This document shows positions 27,558 to 35,759 of a stretch of DNA of 64,000 nt, in pieces. A program made the translations under genes and the position numbers. Under the pieces are notes generated by a model. That model did not search any database. It had not been told where the DNA came from and worked only from the letters and a program-made list of their open reading frames with translations. How positions within the stretch are numbered: position 1 is the stretch's first letter; each line of letters opens with the position of its first letter. This stretch comes from an uncultured Pseudomonadota bacterium (lineage in GTDB: Bacteria; Myxococcota_A; UBA796; GCA-2862545), in assembly GCA_903861005.1 (NCBI GenBank), contig CAIOSP010000001.1, positions 62,001 to 126,000 on the forward strand. The letters run 5' to 3'.

Positions 27558-28718
27558 TCAGTACTCGTGCGTTGGACCGCCGCCGCCCTTGCGGATCATG
27601 GTCACGATCAGGCCGGCCAAGCCGAGCAACAGCAGCGCCGGCACGATCACCATCGGCGAGAACGGGCGGTAATTGAGGTAGTACGTGAAGTACTGACCGA
27701 AGCCCGCCGGGTGCTGGCCCTCGAACTTGCTATCGGTGAGCAGCGTGCGAACGGTGGCCTCAAAGCCCGGGTCCTTCTCGACCGGGGCGTAGGCGTACAC
27801 GCGCGCGACACCGGCGCCGAAGGGCACGATGCCCGACACGAGCGTGCCCGCGGCGGTGTCGAACGTGTACAGGAAGCCCAGGTGGCCATCCTGGCTCACC
27901 ACCTTCTCGACGGCGCGCAGCGGCGCACCCTTGAAGAAGCGCTCGCGGACCTGCGCGTCCACGCCATCAAAGCTGAAGTCGTCAACCACGCCGAGGTTCA
28001 CCTTGCCGGGGCAAGCGACCAGCACATCGGGCTCGGCGTTCGCGTGGCCGCGGACCGCGGTCCAGCAGCCGGTCAGGTCCTCGATTCCAAAGCCGCGCGC
28101 GGGGCCCTGCAGCTCGGTCGCCTCGACCTCCAGCGGGATGTGCCAGCCCGCCGGCAGCTTGCTCGTGATGCCGGGCGCGGTGAGCTCGGCGCCTTCGACC
28201 GCGGCCTTGGGCGGCTTGCGGTACTCGGCCTTGGCGAGGATGGCGTCGAGCGACTTGGCGCCCTCAGCAGCCTTGGCGCCGAGAGACACCAGCCCGACGT
28301 GCACCACCTGGCCCTCGACCGTGAAGGTGGCGCCGGACAATGCGTACTTGGTGGCGCCCATCGCGTAGTCGATCTCGAAGCGAGCGACCGGGTGGCCGGC
28401 GATCTCGCGGACCTCCTTGACGCGCACGGAGGGATCCCGGCCCTTCAGCGCTTCGATCTTGTCCAGGTAGACCTTGGACCACGCGTCCAGATCCTCGGAG
28501 CGGATGTCGACCTGGACCTCCTTGCCCCACACGTAGATCAGCTGGCTGAGATCGACCTTGTTGCCGTCAAACGCCCAGTCCGACCACGCCGTGTTGTTCC
28601 AGTCGTCGCCCAGGTTCAGCTTAAAGCCGAAGTCACCGAGCAGGTACTTCTCATCCTCCGCGCGCGCCGTAGCGCTGGCGAGCATGAACGCGACGAACAG
28701 GGCTGACAACCGACGCAT
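27558..28718 (-). CDS. Exported, C-terminally membrane-anchored protein, unknown
   Basis: 386 residues. Signal peptide to about residue 20 (MRRLSALFVAFMLASATARA), two similar mixed alpha/beta regions that each contain a statement-like SKLPAGWHI or FKLNLGDDW strand, and a single C-terminal hydrophobic helix (MVIVPALLLLGLAGLIVTMI) followed by a basic Gly-rich tail. The topology is a periplasmic domain with a C-terminal anchor. No family recognised. CGGAGG lies 4 bases before the ATG. It heads a set of three minus-strand genes. Confidence 0.75.
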   Translation of the reverse strand: MRRLSALFVAFMLASATARAEDEKYLLGDFGFKLNLGDDWNNTAWSDWAFDGNKVDLSQLIYVWGKEVQVDIRSEDLDAWSKVYLDKIEALKGRDPSVRVKEVREIAGHPVARFEIDYAMGATKYALSGATFTVEGQVVHVGLVSLGAKAAEGAKSLDAILAKAEYRKPPKAAVEGAELTAPGITSKLPAGWHIPLEVEATELQGPARGFGIEDLTGCWTAVRGHANAEPDVLVACPGKVNLGVVDDFSFDGVDAQVRERFFKGAPLRAVEKVVSQDGHLGFLYTFDTAAGTLVSGIVPFGAGVARVYAYAPVEKDPGFEATVRTLLTDSKFEGQHPAGFGQYFTYYLNYRPFSPMVIVPALLLLGLAGLIVTMIRKGGGGPTHEY

Positions 28719-28828
28719 GGAGCCTCCGAGCGGGGCCCGAAATCGCCCGTAGAGGCCATAGAGTCCAGCCTACTCGCGCGTCCTCACCACGTCCTGACGT
28801 CATTGCGCGCAGACGCGGCGTTTGACGA

Positions 28829-29284
28829 CTACCAGCCGGTGTCGGTCACGTCGGCCGACTGGGTCGGATCGGCGGTCGGCGTGGAAGGCGCGGCCGCAGG
28901 CTGAGGCGACGCGACCGGCGAAGGCGTCGACGGTCGCTCGGCCTTACGCAGCCCGTTGACCGCGGCCGGACGAGAGCGCGCGCCCGACGGCGTGGCCACC
29001 AGCGTGGACGCAGGCGACGCGTAGTCTGGGCAGGCCACACCACCTCGCCCCGGCGCGTCCGGGCAGCTGTCCGACACGTCCGGAACGCCGTCAGCGTCGT
29101 TGTCGCGATCCGGGCACCCATCGCGGTCGCGAAACCCGTCCTGGTCCTCGGCCACCGTCGGGCACGCGTCGGCGCTGTTCGGCACGCCGTCGCCGTCCTT
29201 GTCCGCGCCCGCCGCGTACGCGACGCCCGCGATCGTCAGGCCAATCGCCAGCGTGAAGCGCCGCGCGCGACGGTGGTGAAGCAT
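28829..29284 (-). CDS. Small exported protein with TSP3 calcium repeats
   Basis: 151 residues. Signal peptide ending GVAYA, then two to three TSP3-type loops (DKDGDGVPNSADACP, DRDGCPDRDNDADGVPDVSDSCP), then a 65-residue low-complexity Ser/Thr/Pro/Ala tail. The repeats bind calcium and stiffen; the tail may lie in or span the cell wall. GGAGG lies 8 bases before the ATG. Divergent from the metallophosphoesterase gene. Confidence 0.78.
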   Translation of the reverse strand: MLHHRRARRFTLAIGLTIAGVAYAAGADKDGDGVPNSADACPTVAEDQDGFRDRDGCPDRDNDADGVPDVSDSCPDAPGRGGVACPDYASPASTLVATPSGARSRPAAVNGLRKAERPSTPSPVASPQPAAAPSTPTADPTQSADVTDTGW

Positions 29285-29369
29285 CGAGACGCCCTCCGAC
29301 CGAACGATACCACGGTTCAACGGGGGTCGCGCGCACTCGAAGACCCGGACACACCCGTCGCAGGATAGC

Positions 29370-30923
29370 GTGTCCACCATGGACGCCGGTCGACCGCACA
29401 CCCTCGTGTTCAGTGACATACATCTGTCGACCGCCGAGCCGGTCGACCCGGCGCGGCCGTTGTGGAAGCGGTACAAGCAGCGCGACCTGTTCGTCGACGA
29501 CACCATCGCGCGCATGCTCCGCGCCGCCCGCGACATGGTGCACGGCCGACTGGAGCTGATCCTCGACGGCGACGTCTTCGACTTTGACGCGGTCACGCAG
29601 ATTCCCTCGCCGGAGCCCTGGCCCGTGAGCTGGCTCGAGCGGAGCCGCGGCTTGAACCCCACCGAGTCCAAGTCCGCCTGGAAGATGGCGCGCATCCTGG
29701 ACGACCACCCCATCTTCGTCGCCGCGCTGCGCGACCTGCTGGAGGCCGGGCACCGGCTAGTGTTCGTGATCGGGAACCACGACATCGAGCTGTTCTGGCC
29801 CGCCGTGCAGAAGGTGCTCCGCGAGCGCCTGGACGTGCCCGACGCCGACCTTCGCGTGTGCGAGTGGTTCTACGTCTCCAACGGCGACACGCTGGTCGAG
29901 CACGGCAACCAGTACGACGCCTACTGCCTGTGCTCGGACCCGCTCTTCCCCACCATCCGAATCCCGCCGGTGGGCGACCCGCGCGTTCGCCTGCCGTTTG
30001 GCAGCTACGCCGCCCGCTACATGGTCAACGGGATGGGCTTTATCAACCCGCACGTCTCGTCCGCGTGGATCATGTCCATGTGGGACTGGCTGGTGTTCTT
30101 CTACAAGCACGTGGCGGCCAACCAGCCCTTCCTGTTGTTCACCTGGCTGTGGGGCGCCGCCGTCAGCCTGTACGCCAGCCTGCGCGACGGCATCTTGCCG
30201 TCCGAGGCGGACGTGCTGGAGCTCGACGACCGGGTCGACGCCATCGCCGAGCGCGCGCAGTCGACGCCGCGCGTGACGCGCGCGCTCAACGCGCTCAAGG
30301 CGCAGTCGGCGGTGTTCTTCCCCTGGAAGATCGCCCGAGAACTATGGCTTGACCGTGTCTTCCTGCTGATCGCCATTTTCCTGGTGACGCTGGAGATCCA
30401 CGGGTTCGTGCAGCTGTTCGCGACGCTCGGCGTGTTCTGGTGGTTCGCGCTCATCGCGCTCGTGATGCCCGCGTTCGTCTTCTACGCCCGCACCATCCAG
30501 TCCGACGTCGACAACCTGGACTGGCAGATCCGACAGCGCCTGCCCACCGTGGCGCGCCTGCTCAACGTGAAGCGCGTGGTGCTGGGGCACACCCACCGCG
30601 AGGGTCACCAGTTCGTGGAGGGCGTGGAGCTGCTCAACGCGGGGACGTGGTCGCCCGCCTTCTCCGACGTCGCCTGCACCGAGCCGGTCGGCCGCCGCTG
30701 CGTGGTGTGGGTGCGACCGGACGGTCCGGACACTCGCACCGCCAGCGTCGAGGCCTGGACCGAGCAAGGCTTCGTCGTGGTCCCGCCCGAGACCCACGTC
30801 GACTCAAGCCCGCTGCCGAAGTTCCCCAAGCTGCCGAAGCTGCCCAAGATCCCGATGGGCAGGCTGCCCAAGATGAACATGAGGCGGCCCAAGATGCCCC
30901 GTCGGCGTGCCGCCTCGGGCTGA
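29370..30923 (+). CDS. Metallophosphoesterase with internal membrane segments
   Basis: 517 residues. The calcineurin-like motifs are FSDIHLS (near 15), LDGDVFDF (near 66) and VIGNHD (near 133), but the last motif GHTHREG comes only near residue 408. Between them lie hydrophobic stretches: one near 235-270 and two clear helices near 330-370. The end is a Pro/Lys/Arg-rich repeat (KLPKLPKIPMG). The active site would therefore be assembled across a membrane insert. A lipid-linked phosphate substrate, such as UDP-diacylglucosamine or a polyprenyl phosphate, is a guess. GTG 29370 has AGGA 4 bases upstream; ATG 29379 is the alternative. Confidence 0.83.
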   Translation: MSTMDAGRPHTLVFSDIHLSTAEPVDPARPLWKRYKQRDLFVDDTIARMLRAARDMVHGRLELILDGDVFDFDAVTQIPSPEPWPVSWLERSRGLNPTESKSAWKMARILDDHPIFVAALRDLLEAGHRLVFVIGNHDIELFWPAVQKVLRERLDVPDADLRVCEWFYVSNGDTLVEHGNQYDAYCLCSDPLFPTIRIPPVGDPRVRLPFGSYAARYMVNGMGFINPHVSSAWIMSMWDWLVFFYKHVAANQPFLLFTWLWGAAVSLYASLRDGILPSEADVLELDDRVDAIAERAQSTPRVTRALNALKAQSAVFFPWKIARELWLDRVFLLIAIFLVTLEIHGFVQLFATLGVFWWFALIALVMPAFVFYARTIQSDVDNLDWQIRQRLPTVARLLNVKRVVLGHTHREGHQFVEGVELLNAGTWSPAFSDVACTEPVGRRCVVWVRPDGPDTRTASVEAWTEQGFVVVPPETHVDSSPLPKFPKLPKLPKIPMGRLPKMNMRRPKMPRRRAASG

Positions 30924-30924
30924 C

Positions 30925-31836
30925 CTAAAGCGCGGTCGGCCCGTGCTTGGCGGGCGCGGTCTGGTCGATCCTGTCCAGGTGCATGATCATCTGTCCGTCC
31001 GGGCCGCGCTCGATCATGTCGACGAAGCCCTGGCCAAACCGGAGCGCCTCAGGCGCGTAGAGCGTGCGGGCGTGGACCGTCTGCGCGAACGTCTCGTCCG
31101 TGCCGCTCACGTTCACCACGATGCCCATCAAGCGCGAGTTGGCGGTCTCCGCGGTGATGCCAAACAGCGGGCTATCGCGATCGAGCTTGTGCATGATCGT
31201 CCACGTCAGCGAGAACATCGGCTGGGTGTCGCGCTCCAGGCGTAGATCGCGCACGCGCCTGAGATGTTGACCCTCCGACGTGACCTCGTCGATCAGCGCG
31301 TTCACCGTCGCGCGCGCCTCGGCGATCTGGTTGCCCCGCTCGTTGGCCAGACGAATCAGCAGGTAGGGCGCGCCGTCGCGATCATGAATCACCGCCACCT
31401 GGCTGAACCGCACCCGCGCGGAGGGTCGGGAGAACTTGGCGAACACCAGCCCCGTGCCCAGCGCCACCGCCACCATCCCGGTGAACGACTCGATCATCAC
31501 CAGCGTGTGCGCGTAGAGGGTCTTGGGCGCCAGCGCGCCGTACCCGATCGTCGCAAAGGTCTGAACGCTGAACGCGAACGCGTCGAGCGGGGTGAGGCGC
31601 TCGATGCCGCTCAGGCTCTCTGGCTGCGCGAGGAACAGCGCGCCGAACACCAGGTTGATGGCGATGTAGGCGGCGAAGCCCAGCGCGAACAGCGTGCGCC
31701 ACCGGATGCGCAGCATCCAGTGGTAGACGTCCACGAACCCCGTCTGCTCCTGACCACGAATCACGGGACGGAAGTTCGCCATCCCCGTCAGTACCGGTCG
31801 AGGCGGCGCCTGCTCTTCCTGCTGCTCGTTCGACAT
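30925..31836 (-). CDS. KirBac-type inward-rectifier potassium channel
   Basis: 303 residues. Two membrane helices flank a pore loop with the selectivity filter TIGYGAL (near residue 97). The cytoplasmic beta-sandwich follows, with family blocks SARVRFSQVAVI, LLIRLANERGNQI and LTWTIMHKLDRDSPL. This is the bacterial Kir family of the inner membrane. ATG 31836 has a G-rich SD (GGGGG) 6 bases upstream; ATG 31857 in frame has none. Its stop lies one base from the convergent metallophosphoesterase stop. Confidence 0.92.
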   Translation of the reverse strand: MSNEQQEEQAPPRPVLTGMANFRPVIRGQEQTGFVDVYHWMLRIRWRTLFALGFAAYIAINLVFGALFLAQPESLSGIERLTPLDAFAFSVQTFATIGYGALAPKTLYAHTLVMIESFTGMVAVALGTGLVFAKFSRPSARVRFSQVAVIHDRDGAPYLLIRLANERGNQIAEARATVNALIDEVTSEGQHLRRVRDLRLERDTQPMFSLTWTIMHKLDRDSPLFGITAETANSRLMGIVVNVSGTDETFAQTVHARTLYAPEALRFGQGFVDMIERGPDGQMIMHLDRIDQTAPAKHGPTAL

Positions 31837-31883
31837 GCGCACCCCCAAGGCGCGCATGTTCGCACGATCCCGGGGCGAGCGCC

Positions 31884-33056
31884 CTAGAAAGAGGCGTTCA
31901 TCGACAGGCTGATCTCGTCGTTGTCGACCTTCGGGCCCTCGGTCTCCTGCTTGAGCGCATACGCGAACACGGCGCGGAGGTCGTGGATCGTCTTGAACAT
32001 GGGCTTGTTGGCGTACAAGCCGATGCCGATGGTCGACTTCCGGAAGGCCTGGCCGCCGTCGAGCGCCGGGATCTCGCCGGGGTCGCCGTCGGTGATCTTC
32101 GCGTCGCCCTGCTCCACGCGCGCGAGCACCGCGAGGTGATCCTGCGCCCAGGGCACCGCCATCGGGAACACCGCGGCGGACACGTAGAAGCCGCTCTGCT
32201 TGAAGTCGCTGCCGGCCACGTCGACCGCGTCGATCGTCCGGTAGGTGAACTCGCCGTTCACCGTGAAGAATCGGTACGCGACCATCGCCTCGGCGTTGTG
32301 CGCCAGCGTGTGCGTGACCGCGTCCTTGGCGCCCTGCACCGCGTACGACGCCGAGTAGCCGAGCGAGAAGGTCGGCATCTGCTGACCCTTCTTGTTGGTC
32401 TCGCCCGCGTCGCGGAGGACCTCGGCCTTGGTGCCCGGGCCGCCGAGCGGGCTGAACACGAGGCGACCGGCGTACAGCATGCCGGGGTTCACGTCCTTGG
32501 TGACGTTCGAGCCGTCACCGCCCCACACGCCGGCCTCCCAGTCCACCACGTGCTTGCCGTAGAAGCCGAAGAACTGCGCGCCGATGTCGCGGTCCGGGCC
32601 CCACTTCGCGAACGCGTCGCGGTCCGGGAACATGGTGGCGGAGTCGCTGGTGAGGTTGCCGCGGTGCACCGGCACCTTGAATTGGCCGACGCGGAACTGG
32701 ATCAGGTCGCCGAACGAGAAGTCGACGTAGGCGTCCTTGAGCTCGGGCGTGGGGACCAGCTCGACAGAGAACTTGTTGTGCATCGAGAAGCCGAACTTGC
32801 CGTCGCCGCGGGCGAGCAGGTCGCCCTTGAACTCAAGGCGCATGCGCTGGACGTAGATCGTGGTCTCGGGATCGATCGGCAGGTCCGCGTCGGGGAAGAC
32901 GTACTTGAAGCGCGGCTGGAAGAAGCCACCGACGCCCACCTTCAGGCGGCCGAACGGCCCCTTCTCCACCGGCTGGTCGTAGACATCCCAAGCCCGAGCG
33001 TCGGTCTCGGTCCAAAACAGCATGACGGCAGCAAGGAAGGGGGCGACTCGACGCAT
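31884..33056 (-). CDS. Outer-membrane porin, OprO/OprP (phosphate-selective) family
   Basis: 390 residues. Signal peptide to about residue 22, then alternating beta-strands characteristic of a 16-stranded barrel, with porin O/P-like blocks: YVQRMRLEFKGDLL, DAYVDFSFGDLIQFRVGQFKVP and DRDIGAQFFG, ending in a terminal Phe (SLSMNASF) as outer-membrane barrels do. Some relatives select phosphate or polyphosphate; specificity here is inferred only from family. AGGAG lies 5 bases before the ATG at 33056. Upstream is a cluster of TTCAC/GTCAC boxes. Confidence 0.85.
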   Translation of the reverse strand: MRRVAPFLAAVMLFWTETDARAWDVYDQPVEKGPFGRLKVGVGGFFQPRFKYVFPDADLPIDPETTIYVQRMRLEFKGDLLARGDGKFGFSMHNKFSVELVPTPELKDAYVDFSFGDLIQFRVGQFKVPVHRGNLTSDSATMFPDRDAFAKWGPDRDIGAQFFGFYGKHVVDWEAGVWGGDGSNVTKDVNPGMLYAGRLVFSPLGGPGTKAEVLRDAGETNKKGQQMPTFSLGYSASYAVQGAKDAVTHTLAHNAEAMVAYRFFTVNGEFTYRTIDAVDVAGSDFKQSGFYVSAAVFPMAVPWAQDHLAVLARVEQGDAKITDGDPGEIPALDGGQAFRKSTIGIGLYANKPMFKTIHDLRAVFAYALKQETEGPKVDNDEISLSMNASF

Positions 33057-33347
33057 GGGGGCTCCTGGGTGTGCGCGTGTTCAGACGTGCCCGGCTTACC
33101 GGGGACGTCGGCATACGACACCATGCCGTCACACACGAAATGACTCCGGGAACGTGACGCGTGGCGTGATTCGGCGTCTATCCCACCCTCTTCACCGGAC
33201 CGTCACCATTTGTGACACGCATTGTTCACGTTGGCGTCACGTCGTCACACAACCGACGCAAATGCGGCGACACGGCGTCACGAAGCTGGGCGAACGGCAC
33301 ACAAGCGCCGCGTTCACGCCACTCTGCGCTCACGGGTCCGCCACGCG
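33057..33347. other. Intergenic region upstream of the porin gene, 291 bases
   Basis: No convincing gene; a plus-strand open frame across it has no SD and no recognisable product. AT-richer than its surroundings. It holds nine TTCAC/GTCAC/GTGAC pentamers between 33128 and 33281, described in the next entry. Confidence 0.6.
33189..33248 (+). promoter_or_regulatory. Phased TTCAC/GTCAC direct repeats (Pho-box-like)
   Basis: TTCAC at 33191 and GTCAC at 33202 are 11 bases apart, as are TTCAC at 33225 and GTCAC at 33236; another GTCAC follows at 33244. GTCAC-N5-GTGAC also forms an inverted repeat at 33202-33216. Direct repeats one helical turn apart are typical sites for OmpR/PhoB-type regulators, and the half-site resembles the end of the Pho box (TGTCAC). 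They read on the strand opposite to the porin gene, 135-200 bases from its start. Confidence 0.4.
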
Positions 33348-34202
33348 CTAGGGCGCGACGGCCACGATCGTGCAGGGCACGCCCTTGAAGGCCACGGCCA
33401 GTGAGATCGAGTCGTCCGTACCGTCGCCGTCGACGTCCACGTCCGCCGCACCATCGACCAACCCAGTGAGGAAGCCCAGGCCGTTCTGATCGAGCAGGTC
33501 GGTGATCACCTGCGTGGGGATCGCCGTGCCAATCTGTCCGTCGATCGCGTCCTTGGTCACGGTGCCCGAGATGAACACGTCGGTCGACGTCGGCAGCGTG
33601 AACCCGGCGATGGTGAACGACCCAGCGGCGATGCGCGCCTCAAAGGTGTTGGCCGGGTCCAGGGCGGTCGCCGCCACGATCTCGGCGCGGCCATTCGGCA
33701 GCAGGCCGCTGCTCACGTCAAAGGACTCGGACCCTGAGAAGTTGTCCGACGGGTCATTGTCCGTGTCGGTGCCCGACACGATGCCGATCTGAACTCGGTT
33801 GTTCCCGTCGTTGACGCCCCAGGTCTGGATGATCCCGACCGTGCCCGCGTTCTGGACCAGCCCAGACAGCGCGCCGCCCAGGTAGCGAGCGAACCCGCCC
33901 AACGCGTTGTCGATCTGGCCGTCGCCGTCCAAGTCGAACCCCTGGCCCGATCCCAGCAGCGTCAGCTCGCCAAGCGCGTGGTCCCAGGACTCGACCGGGC
34001 CGCCACCACCACCGCCGCTGCCCGTGTCCCCGTCCGTGTCTTGACCGCCGCCGCCGCCCGCGTCCGTGTCCTGGATGTCGGTGTCGGTCGCCGTCGTGTC
34101 GTCCCCGCCGAGCCCGTTGGGGTCAGCCACCACGAGGGTGCCCGTGTCCGCACACGCGATCAAGATGGTCAAAGGGGCGAGGGCAAACAGCTGAAAACGC
34201 AT
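33348..34202 (-). CDS. Gly-rich lipoprotein, paralogue of the one at 14369-15268
   Basis: 284 residues. Signal MRFQLFALAPLTILIAC, lipobox LIAC, then DDTTATDTDIQDTDAGGGGG and a second Gly run, and a domain of about 200 residues sharing blocks with the 14369 protein: DLDGDGQIDNALGG, QTWGVNDGNNRV, SDNFSGSESFDVSSGLL, FISGTVTKDAIDGQIGTA, DVDGDGTDDSISLAV and GVPCTI. ATG 34202 was chosen for GGAGG 6 bases upstream; the longer ATG at 34226 spoils the signal peptide. Probably calcium-binding and outside the cytoplasm; function unknown. Confidence 0.8.
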   Translation of the reverse strand: MRFQLFALAPLTILIACADTGTLVVADPNGLGGDDTTATDTDIQDTDAGGGGGQDTDGDTGSGGGGGGPVESWDHALGELTLLGSGQGFDLDGDGQIDNALGGFARYLGGALSGLVQNAGTVGIIQTWGVNDGNNRVQIGIVSGTDTDNDPSDNFSGSESFDVSSGLLPNGRAEIVAATALDPANTFEARIAAGSFTIAGFTLPTSTDVFISGTVTKDAIDGQIGTAIPTQVITDLLDQNGLGFLTGLVDGAADVDVDGDGTDDSISLAVAFKGVPCTIVAVAP

Positions 34203-34289
34203 AGGGGGCCTCCGGCAGGCGTGCACAGCCTACTCCTTGAGAGCTCCCCCGATTGTCACCAATTCGTCCGCCGCGCGGACGACAGTCGA

Positions 34290-34634
34290 TCAGCCGCCGA
34301 ACGCGTCGTGCATGTAGGCCATGACGTCGGCGATCTGCTGGTCCTCCAGGGCGTCGCCGAACGCGGTCATCTCGCCTTCGCCGGTGATGATGGTCCCGAT
34401 GAAGTCGTGCTCGCCGTTCGGCTCGTCGATCAGGAGCTGGACCAGGTCGACGCCCTGGCCGCCATTGCTGTCGCCGGTGCCGTCCTCAAGATGACAGACG
34501 GCGCAGTTGTCGGCGTACACGGTCTCGCCAGCCGCCACATCGCCAGTCAGGCCCTCGATGCTGGTGGCGCGGTCGCCGCCATCGGACCCGCAAGCCATCG
34601 CACCCAGAGCCACCAGAGCAAACTCGAAACGCAT
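34290..34634 (-). CDS. Cytochrome c lipoprotein
   Basis: 114 residues. Lipoprotein signal MRFEFALVALGAMAC, then a class I cytochrome c domain: haem-attachment motif CAVCH near residue 44, and a Met ligand in GEMTAFGDAL near residue 90. The C-terminal helix QQIADVMAYMHDAF is typical. A membrane-anchored electron carrier in the periplasm. GAGGAGG lies 5 bases before the ATG. Partner enzymes are not adjacent. Confidence 0.9.
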   Translation of the reverse strand: MRFEFALVALGAMACGSDGGDRATSIEGLTGDVAAGETVYADNCAVCHLEDGTGDSNGGQGVDLVQLLIDEPNGEHDFIGTIITGEGEMTAFGDALEDQQIADVMAYMHDAFGG

Positions 34635-34712
34635 CGTTCCTCCTCTTCGCGCAGGGTTGCGCGGCGCACGCGTTTTGCCACAGCGCGCGAAGAACGAAAG
34701 CAACAAATTCGT

Positions 34713-35702
34713 TCAGCGCGATCGACGCCACGCGCGCAGCAATTCCTCCGCGGCAGCGACCGGGGACTCGCTGTCCGCCTCGACGTTCGCCTCGACACGC
34801 TCGACGCAGCTCGCGACGCCCGGATCCTCGCGGAAAGCGCGCAGCACTTCATCTCGGGTGATCGCCCACATCCACGAGACGCGCTGGTGCTTGCGACGAG
34901 CATCGAACTCGCCCGTCTGGGTCATCGCCGCGCGGTGCGCCTCCACGCCGGCCCACACCTCGGCCAGCCCGTCGCCCGTCACGGCGCTGCACGTGAGCAC
35001 GGGCGGGGTCCACCCCTTGGAGCGCGGCGTGACGAACCGCAGCGCGGCCTCGATCTCGCGGCGCGCCAGCTCGGCGAGCGTGACCTTGTCGCCGTCGGCC
35101 TTGTTGACGGCGAGCACGTCCGCCACCTCCAGGATGCCCTTCTTGATCCCCTGGAGCTCGTCGCCGGCGCCCCCGATCAGCAGGACCAGGAAGGTGTCGA
35201 CCATGTCGGCGACCTCGATCTCCGACTGCCCGACCCCCACCGTCTCGATGAGCACCACGTCAAAGCCGGCGGCCTCCAGCACCCGCATGGACTCGCGCGT
35301 GCGCCGGTGTACGCCGCCCAGCGTGCCGCCCGACGGCGAGGGCCGCACGAACGCGCGCGGATCGGTCGCCAGCCGGTTCATGCGCGTCTTGTCACCCAGG
35401 ATGCTGCCGCCGGTGCGCGTGCTGCTCGGGTCGATCGCCAGGACCGCGACGCGGTGGCCCGCCTCGACCAGCCGCATGCCCAGCGCCTCGACGAACGTGC
35501 TCTTGCCGGCGCCCGGGGGGCCGGAGATTCCGACGCGGAGCGACGCGCCCGCGTGCGGCAGCAGCCCCGCCAGCACCGTCGCCGCCAGCGCGCGGTGGTC
35601 TGGTTTGGACGACTCCATCAGGGTGATCGCCCGGGCCACGGCCACCCGATCGCCCGCGAGGACGCCGGAGATGTGGTCTTGGGCCGAGAGGTTCGCTGCC
35701 AT
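34713..35702 (-). CDS. meaB: Methylmalonyl-CoA mutase-associated GTPase MeaB (ArgK family)
   Basis: 329 residues. Walker A GPPGAGKST at 61-69, then AIDPSSTRTGGSILGDKTRM, family block VETVGVGQSE (switch region) and the nucleotide specificity motif NKAD. MeaB is a GTP-dependent chaperone that loads and protects the B12 enzyme methylmalonyl-CoA mutase. The mutase genes are not in this window. ATG 35702 has a weak GGGG site; a longer frame continues antisense through the neighbouring gene and is not used. Divergent from the manC-like gene. It implies a B12-using cell. Confidence 0.93.
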   Translation of the reverse strand: MAANLSAQDHISGVLAGDRVAVARAITLMESSKPDHRALAATVLAGLLPHAGASLRVGISGPPGAGKSTFVEALGMRLVEAGHRVAVLAIDPSSTRTGGSILGDKTRMNRLATDPRAFVRPSPSGGTLGGVHRRTRESMRVLEAAGFDVVLIETVGVGQSEIEVADMVDTFLVLLIGGAGDELQGIKKGILEVADVLAVNKADGDKVTLAELARREIEAALRFVTPRSKGWTPPVLTCSAVTGDGLAEVWAGVEAHRAAMTQTGEFDARRKHQRVSWMWAITRDEVLRAFREDPGVASCVERVEANVEADSESPVAAAEELLRAWRRSR

Positions 35703-35759
35703 CGCAGCCCCGCTGTATCCCCTCCTCGGGCGAGCAGTTAGATCGCCTCGGGAGACGCG

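Noticed and set aside
33022-33351. 109-codon plus-strand frame upstream of the porin
   Set aside because: No SD, basic low-information translation, and overlaps both the porin start and the box cluster. Treated as noncoding.
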